Positions 18,298 through 27,494 are shown, counted from the stretch's first letter. The stretch is 64,000 nucleotides of DNA from a bacterium (GCA_024742285.1 JANSYR010000012.1:162260-226259); one strand, 5' to 3'. The notes: generated by a model not told the origin, from the sequence alone. Numbers and translations: made by a program.

Positions 18298-19044
18298 GTG
18301 ATTCGTCGAAGTCGCATCGCAGCGTGGGTCGGCCTCGCGCTGATCCCTTTCAGGGGCTCGACCGCCGTCGCGGACCCGGGGGTGTTCCGGGCGACGTTGG
18401 ATCGGCCGGCGCCGAGAGAGAGCTATTCCGGTCGTGCGGACGTGAGTGGCACCGAGCTGGTCGGGCTGATGCTCGGGGCGCCGGCCGTACTCAGCTTCCC
18501 TCCCGAGGTCACGGTCGTGCAACCGACGCCCGGTGAACCGTCGCGGCTCTGCATTCGGGTCGTCACGCGAGACGGTCTCTTCTGGTCCGACAATCCCTTC
18601 GACATTGCGGCGTCGCCGTCGGCCTCCGTCGTCGCTGGGCCGATTTCCGTCGACGAGCGCCGACTGCTGTCGCGTTATTCGCCCGAGCAGGTGCTGGTGC
18701 GCGCTGCGGTGCCGCAGGGCGGGAAGTGCAGCGACCTGTCCGCGGTGCGGGTGTACGCGCCGGCGCGCGGAGACGACGCGGGGGGCGACGTGCTGCGCGT
18801 CCAGCTGAATACGCACGGGCTCCAGGCACACGCGCGGCTGCTCACGCGTGAAGACACGCCCGAGGTCATCAGCTCGACGGCGTGTGGCTCGGTCGACAAG
18901 GAAGTGGCGGTCGCGGCGGATCGGGAGTGCGTGCTCGACGTCTCCAGCCCGAAGGCAACGGGGCTGGTCGACCTGCACGTCGTGATCCTCTCGCTCGAAC
19001 GTCGACACCTCCACTATCCCGTGCGACTTCCCGGCCGGCCGTGA
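18298..19044 (+). CDS. Hypothetical secreted protein, first gene of a three-gene operon
   Basis: A 248-residue protein. The GTG at 18298 is favoured by AGGAAAGGAG 8 bases upstream and by the signal peptide it creates (VIRRSRIAAWVGLALIPF, cleavage near TAVA). The mature part is beta-rich with four Cys and ends with LHYPVRLPGRP. I do not recognise a family. Its stop overlaps the GTG of the next gene by 4 bases (GTGA), and that gene overlaps the protease gene, so the three are translationally coupled and probably act together at the envelope. Confidence 0.75.
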   Translation: MIRRSRIAAWVGLALIPFRGSTAVADPGVFRATLDRPAPRESYSGRADVSGTELVGLMLGAPAVLSFPPEVTVVQPTPGEPSRLCIRVVTRDGLFWSDNPFDIAASPSASVVAGPISVDERRLLSRYSPEQVLVRAAVPQGGKCSDLSAVRVYAPARGDDAGGDVLRVQLNTHGLQAHARLLTREDTPEVISSTACGSVDKEVAVAADRECVLDVSSPKATGLVDLHVVILSLERRHLHYPVRLPGRP

Positions 19045-20174
19045 GCGACGACCGACCGGGATCGATGTGGGTTCGGATCCGACGCCGACTCCGTCCCTGC
19101 TGCGCCTGGTGCGCGCGCGCGGCCGAGCGCTCCTGGCGTCGGGCGGGTCGCGATATCTGTGACGCCATCGGCGACATGCTGCGGCTCTCCCCGATGCTCG
19201 TGTTCGTCGTGGGAGCGGCGTTCCTGACGCTCGTCCTCTTGCCACGGCCCCAGACCATCATGGCGATCGAGGCCGGGACCGAGACGGTCGCCTTCGAAGT
19301 GGACAATCCGCAGGCGGCGACGATCGGATCGGTCACCGGTCTCGTGTCGGTCGTGCGTCCGAACGCCGACGTCTTCGAAGACGCGGCGACGCCAGAATGT
19401 CGCAAGGGTCGTCTCGAGCCCTCGCTCGGCACGCGCATCCGCTATCGCCGCACCTCCGACTCGCGGACCGAGATCGTCGTCGAGACGCTCGGTGTCGAAG
19501 GCGTCGCAACCCGGTTCGTTCCGGAGAGCGGCGCCGTCGCGATGCTTGGTCCGGGTAGCCTGATCGTGATCGAGTCGGACGGGAAGCGCTCGACCTGCCG
19601 CGCCGACATGCCGCCGCTGCCGATCTGGGGCGCCGCGGAGATCGGAGACGAGGGCGTCATCGTGGGCGGGTCGGGTCGCGCCGGCGCCTTGATCTCCGCC
19701 ACGGTCAAGATCTACGCCCGCGCGCTGGAACGGATCGGCCCCTTCCGATTCGCCCCGGGGCTGTACCTCGCAGGCGAGATCGACGTCCTGCCCGGTTCGC
19801 GCATCGTCGAGGACCACCCGGTCGAGGGACGCCGGCCGGCGGCCTGGGTCGGCTCGGCGCGCATCGATTCGTTTCGAAGGGACGAGCTGTCCGTCGCCGT
19901 GACGACGAGCTCGCCGACGCTGAATCTCTATCGGGCGGGCTTCGAAGGGGCGGACACGCTGGCCGTGAGCGCGCTGGTCCAACAGTTCAAGGACCCCGGC
20001 GTCGTGCGCATCCAGTTCATGCTGGGCGTGCTCTTCGCGGCGGTGAATTTCTTGTTCGGATTCCTACGGACGGCCGACGTGGCCGAGGCCGTGGACGGCG
20101 CGGCGAACGCTGAGCGGCGGGACGCCTCACGCGACTCGGACCGGGCCGAGGGGAGGGATCGAGATGATGATTGA
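19041..20174 (+). CDS. Hypothetical membrane protein, middle gene of operon
   Basis: A 377-residue protein starting at the GTG in the GTGA overlap. The basic N-terminal region is followed by one transmembrane helix (SPMLVFVVGAAFLTLVLL, about 52-69). A long periplasmic beta-rich part follows (for example GVIVGGSGRAGALISATVKI). Near the C-terminus is a second hydrophobic helix (FMLGVLFAAVNFLFGFL, about 330-346) and an acidic/Arg tail. No family recognised. The two-helix layout with the bulk outside suggests a membrane-anchored partner for the secreted protein upstream and the protease downstream. Confidence 0.75.
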   Translation: MSDDRPGSMWVRIRRRLRPCCAWCARAAERSWRRAGRDICDAIGDMLRLSPMLVFVVGAAFLTLVLLPRPQTIMAIEAGTETVAFEVDNPQAATIGSVTGLVSVVRPNADVFEDAATPECRKGRLEPSLGTRIRYRRTSDSRTEIVVETLGVEGVATRFVPESGAVAMLGPGSLIVIESDGKRSTCRADMPPLPIWGAAEIGDEGVIVGGSGRAGALISATVKIYARALERIGPFRFAPGLYLAGEIDVLPGSRIVEDHPVEGRRPAAWVGSARIDSFRRDELSVAVTTSSPTLNLYRAGFEGADTLAVSALVQQFKDPGVVRIQFMLGVLFAAVNFLFGFLRTADVAEAVDGAANAERRDASRDSDRAEGRDRDDD

Positions 20175-21330
20175 CGCGCGCGTCGTGCGCCTGTCGACGA
20201 TCGCACTTCCGCTCGTGGCCTGTCTTCTCGCGACGCCGACGTTCGCCGAGCTGGTGGGGGTCCGGCTCTCGAGCGCAGACAGTGGTCAGGGTTGGCTCTT
20301 CGGTCCGCCGAGCGACGGACACTGCTGGCTCGCGACACCGGCCCACGTGCTGCGGCGGGCCGACGGGGCGCTCGAGCGCGGCATCGTCGGCTTTCGAGAC
20401 GGCACCGAGGCCCAGATCGCCGACGAGCCGGTCCAGCCCGTTCCCGCGATCGACCTCGCGTTCGCGCGCGTTCCCTCCGCTGGACCGTGCTTCAGCCGTC
20501 TCGGGTTGCCCGAGGCGACGCGCCTGATCGAGGCGGCCGAGGACGTCCAGCTCAAGGCGATGAGCGGGGGAAACGTGAAGGGTTTCGTCGTCACGACCGT
20601 CGAGCACGACGCGCGCCGCGGCTACGTGACCGTCCGCTCGCGCAGCGAGGGCGACCGGCTGATGAAGGGGTTCAGCGGCGCGGTCCTCGAGGACACACAG
20701 TCGGGGATCGGCATGTCGAACGTCCCGCTCGCGATGCTGCTGAGCGTCTGCACGCCGAACGATGTCGTCGACCCGTTCGCCGAGTCCGACGCACCGACCT
20801 GTGACGGCGCGAGCCGCTACGGCATCGCGCTTCGTTTCGATCGGATCCGGTCGGTCTTCGACACCCACGTCGGCTCGCGCCCGGTCGCTGGGTCGCCGTC
20901 CGGCGGCGGTGTCGTCGCCGGCGGAGGCGGCGCGAAGACCGTCCGCCTGCTCGGAACGCGCGGACGCACCGTCGACGCCGAATCCGGACCGGGCAACGCG
21001 ATCGACGCCCCGGACCTGGGCGCGTGCTGGTCCGCGACGACGGATCCGAAGCGGCGCATCGCGCTTCGTATCGCGCCGAATGCGCCGATCTCACGCATCT
21101 CCGTACGCGCATGTGCCTACGACGCGACCGGTCTGCCGGACGGCGTCCAGATCAAGCGGCGAACGACGGGCGACCGCGACTGGTCGAGCGTGCGCTACTG
21201 CCGTCGAGGCGCCGCGGGCGTGCCCGCGATCGCGTGCGCCTTCGCCCCCTTCGCCGCCGACGAGGTCGAGCTCGAGTTCCATCGTCGCGGCGGCGACAAG
21301 ATGTCGATCGGCTACGTCGAGATCGAGTAG
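20164..21330 (+). CDS. Exported trypsin-like serine protease with C-terminal beta-sandwich domain
   Basis: A 388-residue protein with signal peptide (VVRLSTIALPLVACLLATPTFA). Residues 28-240 have the chymotrypsin-fold triad order: His in CWLATPAHVL, Asp in AIDLAFARV, Ser in LMKGFSGAVLED (a G-x-S-G motif). After a Gly-rich linker (SGGGVVAGGGGAKTV) the last 130 residues form a separate beta domain with paired Cys (ISVRACAYDATGLPDG), resembling discoidin/F5-8-type carbohydrate-binding domains. It overlaps the upstream gene by 11 bases. Periplasmic or surface proteolysis of a target bound by the C-terminal domain is likely, but the target is unknown. Confidence 0.7.
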   Translation: MMIDARVVRLSTIALPLVACLLATPTFAELVGVRLSSADSGQGWLFGPPSDGHCWLATPAHVLRRADGALERGIVGFRDGTEAQIADEPVQPVPAIDLAFARVPSAGPCFSRLGLPEATRLIEAAEDVQLKAMSGGNVKGFVVTTVEHDARRGYVTVRSRSEGDRLMKGFSGAVLEDTQSGIGMSNVPLAMLLSVCTPNDVVDPFAESDAPTCDGASRYGIALRFDRIRSVFDTHVGSRPVAGSPSGGGVVAGGGGAKTVRLLGTRGRTVDAESGPGNAIDAPDLGACWSATTDPKRRIALRIAPNAPISRISVRACAYDATGLPDGVQIKRRTTGDRDWSSVRYCRRGAAGVPAIACAFAPFAADEVELEFHRRGGDKMSIGYVEIE

Positions 21331-21360
21331 CCACGCTTCGCGTGGGCCGCGCCGGCCACC

Positions 21361-22029
21361 TCAGAGCAGGTCGAGCACCGCGGTCGCGCGCGTGTTGTAC
21401 GGGCACGACAGCAGTCCCACCAGCTTCCCGTCGTCGCCGAGCTCGGCTGAAAGGGAGCAGTTGGCGTAGTGGGTGACGGCGCACTTGCTCGTCATGGTGA
21501 GTTCATCGCCCGAAATGGTTCCGGAGAACGAGTAGGCGTCGTTGGGCGTCGCAACGCCGACCATGCAGGCTCCCTTGATCTTGCCGGTCGAGTAGTCGTA
21601 CTCCAGGACGCGCATCGGCATCACGCTGGAATAGCCGGCGAGCATCTTGGCGTGATTCTTGTACTGGCTCCTCACCGCTTTGATCTTCTGCTCGGATTGT
21701 CCGGCCTCCTCGAGGGCTTTCTCGAACCCCGGCGATCGACTCAGCTTGAAGCTGAGCGTCTCGCGCCCCTTGAGCGCGCCGCGCAAGGCGAGCGTGCGGA
21801 GATCCGAATCCGTGCTCTGGAGCGCGGTGCGAAGCGCGACGCGTCGGATCGTCGCGTTCTCGGACTGGACCGCCTCTTCGTAGGTCACGAGTCGGATGAT
21901 CGGATCGGGATCGTTCAGTCCGTCGGAGAGCGCGACGAGCTGGTCGCGCATGGATTGTGCCGAAGCGGTTCCGGCGGTGACGAAGAGGACGACGAGCAGA
22001 ACGGTCGTCCGGGCGGCGGAAGCGGGCAT
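21361..22029 (-). CDS. Hypothetical exported protein
   Basis: A 222-residue protein; the ATG at 22029 has AGAGGAG upstream and starts a signal peptide (TTVLLVVLFVTAGTASA). Residues 28-85 read like HEAT-type helical pairs (DGLNDPDPIIRLVTYEEAVQ, ATIRRVALRTALQS), suggesting a small repeat domain. The C-terminal half is a beta domain with four Cys (GACMVGV, TSKCAVTHYANCS, LSCPYN). Function is unknown. The longer open frame upstream crosses a separate frameshifted gene and is not part of this protein. Confidence 0.75.
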   Translation of the reverse strand: MPASAARTTVLLVVLFVTAGTASAQSMRDQLVALSDGLNDPDPIIRLVTYEEAVQSENATIRRVALRTALQSTDSDLRTLALRGALKGRETLSFKLSRSPGFEKALEEAGQSEQKIKAVRSQYKNHAKMLAGYSSVMPMRVLEYDYSTGKIKGACMVGVATPNDAYSFSGTISGDELTMTSKCAVTHYANCSLSAELGDDGKLVGLLSCPYNTRATAVLDLL

Positions 22030-22133
22030 CGATGGGCTCCTCTGCGGGTTCCGGAGCCCAACGCTTAGCAGCCGAGAGGCCAGCCTGCCGCGCCCAGGTC
22101 GACCCGCCCCCCCCCCCGCGATACGGACAGCGC

Positions 22134-22374
22134 CTACTGCTCGATGCCAGCACGCGTGTCCTCCAGCCACGCCGGCAGCTCGATTCGGGGGATTCGGGAG
22201 TCGCTCCGCGCCGCGCTCGGCGACCGTCTCGTCGAAGCCTTCGGGATCGGCCGGGAACGATCGCGGGTCGCCCATCATGACCTCGAAGCGCTCGACGCCT
22301 TCGAGGCCCGCGATGAAGGGGCCTAAGGGGGCGCCCTGCTCGAGGGTGATGGGCATGAGGGCGGTGCACTTCAT
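22134..22374 (-). pseudogene. Frameshifted small gene of unknown function
   Basis: The minus strand from an ATG at 22374 reads MKCTALMPITLEQGAPLGPF and on to DPEGFDETVAERGA. At about 22206-22212 the sensible peptide moves to another frame and continues RSDSRIPRIELPAWLEDTR with a stop at 22134. Joined, the roughly 80-residue product looks like a genuine compact protein, so a one-base change appears to have split it. I do not recognise the family. The frame could also be an eroded C-terminus of a larger protein. Confidence 0.45.
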
Positions 22375-22459
22375 CCACGCGCGCGGAACGGTCGACGACG
22401 GTATCGGCCTCGCTTCCCGCAGAGCGCGAACGCGACCGCAGTGGGTCTTCAACGAGCTG

Positions 22460-25400
22460 CTAGCGCACGCACGGGCTCTCGAGGGGGTCATTGGCATAGT
22501 CGGCGTCGAAGGTGATGGAGACGGTCACGATCCGTCCGGGGTCGACCGAGCTCGCCAGTTGCCCGCTCATGACGCCCGTGGCCATCTCGCCGTCCGAGCT
22601 CGTGATGGAAATCGAGGGCGCGGCGAGGCCCAGACTGGCGCCGAGGCTCGGGTTCCACGAGAAGCTCTCGCCGAAGGGAGGGGGGCTCGGGATCTGGACG
22701 GACATGCTGCTGATCGTGCCCGGCAGATCCCCCACGCGCGCGGCCGCAAGACTCGCCGTGAAGAAGGGACTCGGGAAGCCGCCGCCGATCACGTCGCCGA
22801 AGCTCGAAACGTCGACGACGGAGATCTCCCAGTCGCTGTCGAGGTCGATCGTCGCGAGCGTGCCGCCGAAGCTGCCGACTGCTGCACCCGAGGCGTTCGC
22901 CTGGAAATCGCACGCCTCGATGACGTGCTCGAGCGGCTCCGCGTAGCTGTTCCCGATCTCGACCGGAAGGCTTCCCAACGTCGGTGGAAAACGCAGCTTG
23001 GGGTCGATTCGTAGCGTCTCCCCTGGCTCGAGGTCCTCGGGCAGAAAGACCCGCATCGGCATCGTACTTCGCCAGCGATAATCCTCGGGTGGCCCGACGG
23101 CCACCATCGTGTCCTGAGAAAGGGGCAGATCGCTCTCCAGATTCACACCGTCCCGATCGGCGCTGATGAAGCTGATGGTCTCGAGGAACTCGTCGGGGTC
23201 GCCCGGAACGATCAGGTCCTCGAGCTCGAAGCCCTGGACTTCGATCGTGAATCCGAAGCCGTCCGCTGGTAGTCCGTCGCCCAGGGTCCCCGTGAAGTCC
23301 TTCGGCAGAACGGTGCCGTCGGTTCCGGCGGGCAGGAGCGTGTCGGGGTCGAGAATCGTGAGGATTTCGCGGAGGCGTTGGTCGGCACCATCGAAGGCGT
23401 AGAGCAGCTCTGCGGGTTTCTCGTTCTCGTCGATCCAGGCGGTCAAGTCGGCGGCATCGATATCGCCGTCGCCGTCGGGTCCGCCTTCGATGTCCACCCA
23501 GTCGCAATCCGGGTTGACCTGCGGATCCTCTCCCAGGCAGGACTCCGCCTCCTCGACGGTCGTGTCGAAGCAGAAGCCTTCTTCGCAGGCGATCTCCCAT
23601 GCGCGCGAGGTGCGCAGCCCCTTGTCGAGTGCGAGCTCGAAGATCCGCTCTGCCGCAGAGGTGGAGACGTTGTCGTGAACGTACTCGTCCCAGCCCAGGA
23701 ACACGGAGTGTCGACCCATCAACGTGTTCTGGAATCCCGGAACGCGACTGCTTCGACAGGCATCGAGCCAGACGAAGGCGTTCTCGAGCGCCTGAGGGTA
23801 GTGCTGCGTGAAGAAGTCGGGCGTCGCGTCGACAGAGAAGCGCCATCTCGAAGGCTCGCCCTGCGCCGCGATATTCTTCCAGGCACAGCCGATTCCTACG
23901 ACAGGATTCGCGCCGGGCAGATTCGGGCGCGCCGCCTCCCTCAAGTCGGCGCAGTCGATTGCGAACCCACCCAGCGAGAGCGTTTGCATCGACAGCCGCG
24001 TGCCGTTGATCTCGCCCGAGATGGCGTCGCCGTGGGTGGAGACGAAGATCGCGTCGAAGTCGTCCCAGCCCACGTAGTCGTCGATCGTGACCTGATCGTC
24101 CACGTGGTAGACGATCTCCCCGTATTCGGGAAAGCTCGCCAGGGCGGCATTCGCGGCGACATCCGAGTCGTAGTTGAACTGGAAGGAGAAGGGCGCAAGG
24201 ACGAGCGCGCGCTTCTCGCGATCACGACGCCCCTCCTGGTCTCGATCTCGCCCGACGACGCGGTGTCCCAGGGGCCGGCTCGTTCCCGGGAAGGAGGGGA
24301 CGATCGGGTCCGTCGAGACGAAGGGCTCGCCGACCGGTCGAGACTGCGTCCGCGCGGCCTGTGCATCGTGGAAAACGATGGGTGGCGCGCCGACGAGCCG
24401 GAAGGCCAGCGTATGGCCTTCGAGAAACACGTTCGCGACGTCGGGCTCCGCCGCGATGAACGTTCCGACCTGAGAGAGACTCGCGCCCGCGTCGAGCATC
24501 GAGGCAGCCTGGGATCCGATCTCGTCCATGCGATCGGCCATGGCATCCGGAACCGTCGAGAGATCGCAGGGGTAGGCGTCGCGAACGCAGTCGAAGAGGG
24601 GCCCCGCATACTGGAAGGGCGGACCCACGACGTCGCCGAAAGCGGCGACGACCGCAGTCAGGTCGTCGGCGTCGACATCGCCATCCTCGTCGACATCCGC
24701 GGCGTCGCAGGGCGGACCCGCGGCTGGGTCGACGCCCTGGCAGGTGGCGACGAGAGACACGTCCTGCACGTTCACGAAGCCGTCGAGATTGGTATCGGGG
24801 TCCGCCAGCGCCGAACCGGCCAAGACCAGGCCGGCCAGGGTCGAGAACGCCATCGGAGAACGCGTTGCCCGCGAGCCGCTCCGCCGCTGAGTCGCGCGCG
24901 CCCGCGCCAGGAGGCCGAGAAGCACGAGCCCGGCGCTCGAGGCGATCAGGAAGCCGGGCTCCGGGACCTGGATCGTCGCGTTCCGTGCCTCGAGCAGGGG
25001 GATGCGTTCGCCGCCGGCCCCGGCCAGCACGACGTCTCCGAGGACGAGTTCCGTGACTCCCTGACCCGGGCCGGCCATCAGGCTGAGCGTCAGGAGCAGG
25101 CCGCTGGTCGTCGACTCCGAAGCGGTCGCACTCGCGACGGCGAAGTTCACGTCGGGCGCCTGGGTGTCGTTCTCGAGCAGGATCGCTCCGCCGCCGAAAT
25201 AGCCCTCGTCGCTCGCTTGTTGCGGGAGAAGCAGCTGCGAATCGAAGTCGAGATCGAGCTCGATCCCGGCGACGCCCGACTCGGGAGCGATCTGGCTGAT
25301 CCGAACCGCCACGTCGAACACTTCGCCGGGGGAAACCGATCGGCTCGGCTGTACACCGGGAGCTCCCGGATCTGCATCGACTTCGATGACGACCGCGACG

Positions 25401-25546
25401 GCCGGCGCTGCGAGGAGCAGGAGCGCGCCGCTCCACACGAGGAAGGCGACGGCGCTTCTCGACCCCCGCAGAAGACGAGCAACGCACGACGGGAGGGCGC
25501 GCGATGAACGCGCCCGGCAGGCTCGACGAGTCGATCTTCGGGTCAT
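22460..25546 (-). CDS. Fusion-like protein: cohesin-like/PEP-CTERM part plus dockerin and caspase-like peptidase part
   Basis: A 1028-residue open frame starting at the ATG at 25546 (GGAG 7 bases before). Residues 30-53 are a signal peptide. Residues 54-192 resemble a cohesin-type beta-sandwich (VFDVAVRISQ, GIELDLDFDSQLLL). At about 194-215 lies VPEPGFLIASSAGLVLLGLL with a basic tail, a complete PEP-CTERM signal. Met232 (24853) then starts a second signal-like segment (MAFSTLAGLVLAGSALADPD), a dockerin-like calcium pair (DTNLDGFVNVQDV, DVDEDGDVDADDL, about 250-300), and a clan-CD-like peptidase with His505 in DAIFVSTHGD and Cys597 in VWLDACRSS. Another DGDGDIDAADL loop follows. No stop separates the halves; either a true fusion or a lost stop. 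Confidence 0.7.
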   Translation of the reverse strand: MTRRSTRRACRARSSRALPSCVARLLRGSRSAVAFLVWSGALLLLAAPAVAVVIEVDADPGAPGVQPSRSVSPGEVFDVAVRISQIAPESGVAGIELDLDFDSQLLLPQQASDEGYFGGGAILLENDTQAPDVNFAVASATASESTTSGLLLTLSLMAGPGQGVTELVLGDVVLAGAGGERIPLLEARNATIQVPEPGFLIASSAGLVLLGLLARARATQRRSGSRATRSPMAFSTLAGLVLAGSALADPDTNLDGFVNVQDVSLVATCQGVDPAAGPPCDAADVDEDGDVDADDLTAVVAAFGDVVGPPFQYAGPLFDCVRDAYPCDLSTVPDAMADRMDEIGSQAASMLDAGASLSQVGTFIAAEPDVANVFLEGHTLAFRLVGAPPIVFHDAQAARTQSRPVGEPFVSTDPIVPSFPGTSRPLGHRVVGRDRDQEGRRDREKRALVLAPFSFQFNYDSDVAANAALASFPEYGEIVYHVDDQVTIDDYVGWDDFDAIFVSTHGDAISGEINGTRLSMQTLSLGGFAIDCADLREAARPNLPGANPVVGIGCAWKNIAAQGEPSRWRFSVDATPDFFTQHYPQALENAFVWLDACRSSRVPGFQNTLMGRHSVFLGWDEYVHDNVSTSAAERIFELALDKGLRTSRAWEIACEEGFCFDTTVEEAESCLGEDPQVNPDCDWVDIEGGPDGDGDIDAADLTAWIDENEKPAELLYAFDGADQRLREILTILDPDTLLPAGTDGTVLPKDFTGTLGDGLPADGFGFTIEVQGFELEDLIVPGDPDEFLETISFISADRDGVNLESDLPLSQDTMVAVGPPEDYRWRSTMPMRVFLPEDLEPGETLRIDPKLRFPPTLGSLPVEIGNSYAEPLEHVIEACDFQANASGAAVGSFGGTLATIDLDSDWEISVVDVSSFGDVIGGGFPSPFFTASLAAARVGDLPGTISSMSVQIPSPPPFGESFSWNPSLGASLGLAAPSISITSSDGEMATGVMSGQLASSVDPGRIVTVSITFDADYANDPLESPCVR

Positions 25547-25651
25547 CACGGTTCTCCGGGTTCGACGGTTTCGATCGCCGCGGGCAGGCGACGATGGGTC
25601 GGCGTCACGGTCGATGGGATGGAGCCTACCCTCGCCCGATCGAGGGTCGTA

Positions 25652-25663
25652 TGAACCGGTTCA
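25652..25663. promoter_or_regulatory. Perfect 12-base palindrome, possible operator
   Basis: TGAACCGGTTCA lies in the divergent gap between the fusion-like gene (minus, starts 25546) and the secreted-protein gene (plus, starts 25797). A symmetric site in a divergent promoter region is a plausible regulator binding site. No promoter boxes are clear, and a palindrome of this length in high-GC DNA can be chance. Confidence 0.3.
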
Positions 25664-25796
25664 CACAATCGTGATCGTGCCGGAAGCCGGGGTCGGTCAG
25701 AGCACGCACACCCCTTTCGCTGAGACCGGAAATACCCCAGGGCGTGTCCGCGATCTGATAGGATCGTCGAGTCGGCACGCGAGAGGAGGCTCGATC

Positions 25797-26597
25797 ATGA
25801 ACGGGGTCCACTTCAGCGAGAGGTCCCGGGTCTCCGCGTTGCTGCGCTCGCTGGCGATCGTCGTGGTTGCGAGCTGCGCCATTGCGGGCCCGGCGGTCGC
25901 GCAGCTCCTCGTCCCGATCGATTCGGTCGCGAACGTGAGCGGCTCGATCACCAGCACGGTCGGCAACTGGTCCGATGCGCAACAGTCTCCCGATCTCGCG
26001 CCCAACATCCAGGTCCAGCAAGTGATCACGAGTCTGGGGGCCAACAGTCTCGTCAGCGCGAGCCAGAATCTCGCCCTCGACCTGATTCGGGTCGAAACCG
26101 GCTTCTTGGCCAGGACGAGCGGCTCGACTTCGAACGTCGCGATCGACCACGACTACACGCTCCGCTTCAGCCTCACGTCGGCGGCGACCTTCGAGTTTCG
26201 CAACGGGAACAACACCGGCGGCTTTCCCATCGCCTTCGCGCCCGATCCCGGCACGACCGCCTCGCTCGTCTACCGCCTCGAAGATGAAGGCGGATCCGTG
26301 ATCTTCAGCTACGAGGCACCCAACGTGGCGAGCGGCGTGGCCGGGGTCTACGCGTCGGGGACCGTGCCCGCCGGGACCTATCTCTTCTCGGTCGTCGGTT
26401 CTGCGGAAGCCCTGGGCGACCCATGCTGTGTATTTCAGAATGCCCAGCCGCGCGGGAACGTGGCCCTCGATTTCGAGCCCGCACCCGACCCTCCGAGCGT
26501 GTCGGGTCTGGGCGTCATCGCGAGTTCGTTTCTCCTCGTCGCCCTCGTGGTCGTTGCCGCCTTCGCAGGGGAACGCCGGCGGGCGTTCAGCGACTGA
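25797..26597 (+). CDS. Secreted protein with C-terminal membrane anchor/sorting tail
   Basis: A 266-residue protein. GAGAGGAGG precedes the ATG at 25797. The signal peptide (LLRSLAIVVVASCAIAGPAVA) is cleaved near residue 36. The mature domain is beta-rich with FSLTSAATFEFRNGNNTGG and TVPAGTYLFSVVGSAEA, like bacterial pre-peptidase/adhesin beta-sandwiches. The C-terminus has DPPSVSGLGVIASSFLLVAL then GERRR: a short motif, one transmembrane helix and a basic end, the tripartite plan of exosortase-like sorting tails but without the PEP motif. Confidence 0.75.
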   Translation: MNGVHFSERSRVSALLRSLAIVVVASCAIAGPAVAQLLVPIDSVANVSGSITSTVGNWSDAQQSPDLAPNIQVQQVITSLGANSLVSASQNLALDLIRVETGFLARTSGSTSNVAIDHDYTLRFSLTSAATFEFRNGNNTGGFPIAFAPDPGTTASLVYRLEDEGGSVIFSYEAPNVASGVAGVYASGTVPAGTYLFSVVGSAEALGDPCCVFQNAQPRGNVALDFEPAPDPPSVSGLGVIASSFLLVALVVVAAFAGERRRAFSD

Positions 26598-26792
26598 ATC
26601 ACCTGGCGGGCGAGCGGCGGGCGCTACTCGGGTTCGCGTCATAGAGCCGAGGAGTCGAGGAACCGAGAGCAGTCCGGGCCTGGCGCCTGAAGTCGCGAGT
26701 CGAATCGACGGCGCAAGCGAACGGCTGAACTTGCCAACAGAGAAATCCGGCGATCGGCGGCCGGTCGACACGCGTTCCCACGGTTCGCATCA

Positions 26793-27015
26793 TCGAACGC
26801 GCGTCGCGCAAGACCCCGCGGATCCACGCCTACTCCCCAATCGGAACTCAACGGCGTGGAGAGAGCCTCTGAAGAGAAGGACTCGGGGGCGAAGCGCTTC
26901 GAAGCGTACGTCGCCGAGCGCCCGCAAGCGACGACGATGGCGGTGGGGGGAGTCCAGGGCGAACTCGTCTCCAACGGCCGTTCCCTGTCCTGCAGGGAAG
27001 GAACGGGGAGCTTCG
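26793..27015. repeat. Dispersed repeat, copy A
   Basis: This segment is clearly related to 29824-29995. Shared pieces in order are GTCGC(T)CGCGCAAGA-CCCGCGGATCC, GAGAG-GTCTCTGAA-AGAAG-ACTC, ATGGCGGTGGGGGGAG, GCGAA-TCGTCTCC and TTCCCTG...GGGAA-GAAC. Copy A carries about 48 extra bases before the ATGGCGGTGG block. The end forms a hairpin (CGTTCC/TCCCTG against CAGGGA/GGAACG, about 26979-27006). Beyond it both copies adjoin minus-strand coding remnants. It looks like a mobile or structured intergenic repeat family. Confidence 0.6.
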
Positions 27016-27081
27016 GCCGTTTCGGCACCAACGACGTCGACGCAGGGCATCCGCAAGCGGTCGGGGCGACCGGCCGCGATG

Positions 27082-27494
27082 TCACACCGTGGCCGTTCGG
27101 CCGCCCAGCAGCGAGAATCGTTGCAGGGGGGGCGATCCGACGGACGCGCCGAACTCGTCGTACGCGAAGAGGACGGCCTCGCCGGAGCGAGCGTCGCCAT
27201 CCTCGTCGAAGAGCAGGGAGTCGAGAACGCGCTCGTCGACGGGATACGGGAATTCGATCTGCATCTGTTCGGCGGAATCGAGGAGATCGTCGTAGGCGCC
27301 GCGGTATACCCGACGCCGGCCGCGCTGCCCTGCTCCGGGTCATTCAGCCGGATTTCGTCCGAAGCCGTGAACTGCGCGTCGCAGAGAACGGGCGGACCGC
27401 TGACGGCGAGGTTCAACTGATCGGCGTTCAGGAGATCGAGTTCGAGGGCCCGGTCTCCTGGTACGCGAGCATACTCCGTCGACGTCGAGCCCAT
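27082..27494 (-). pseudogene. Frameshifted hypothetical gene next to repeat A
   Basis: From an ATG at 27494 the minus strand reads MGSTSTEYARVPGDRALELD through VLCDAQFTASDEIRLNDPEQ. Near 27305-27330 the plausible peptide shifts frame to YRGAYDDLLDSAEQMQIEF and LLFDEDGDARSGEAVLFAYD, ending with a stop at 27082. Both halves have protein-like composition and the join is natural, so I read it as a roughly 138-codon gene broken by a one-base change. No family recognised; the overlapping plus-strand frame is the amidase remnant only beyond 27558. Confidence 0.35.

Noticed and set aside
23378-25507. 709-codon plus-strand open frame
   Set aside because: It is the antisense of the PEP-CTERM/caspase-like fusion gene, with no ribosome site or known motif.
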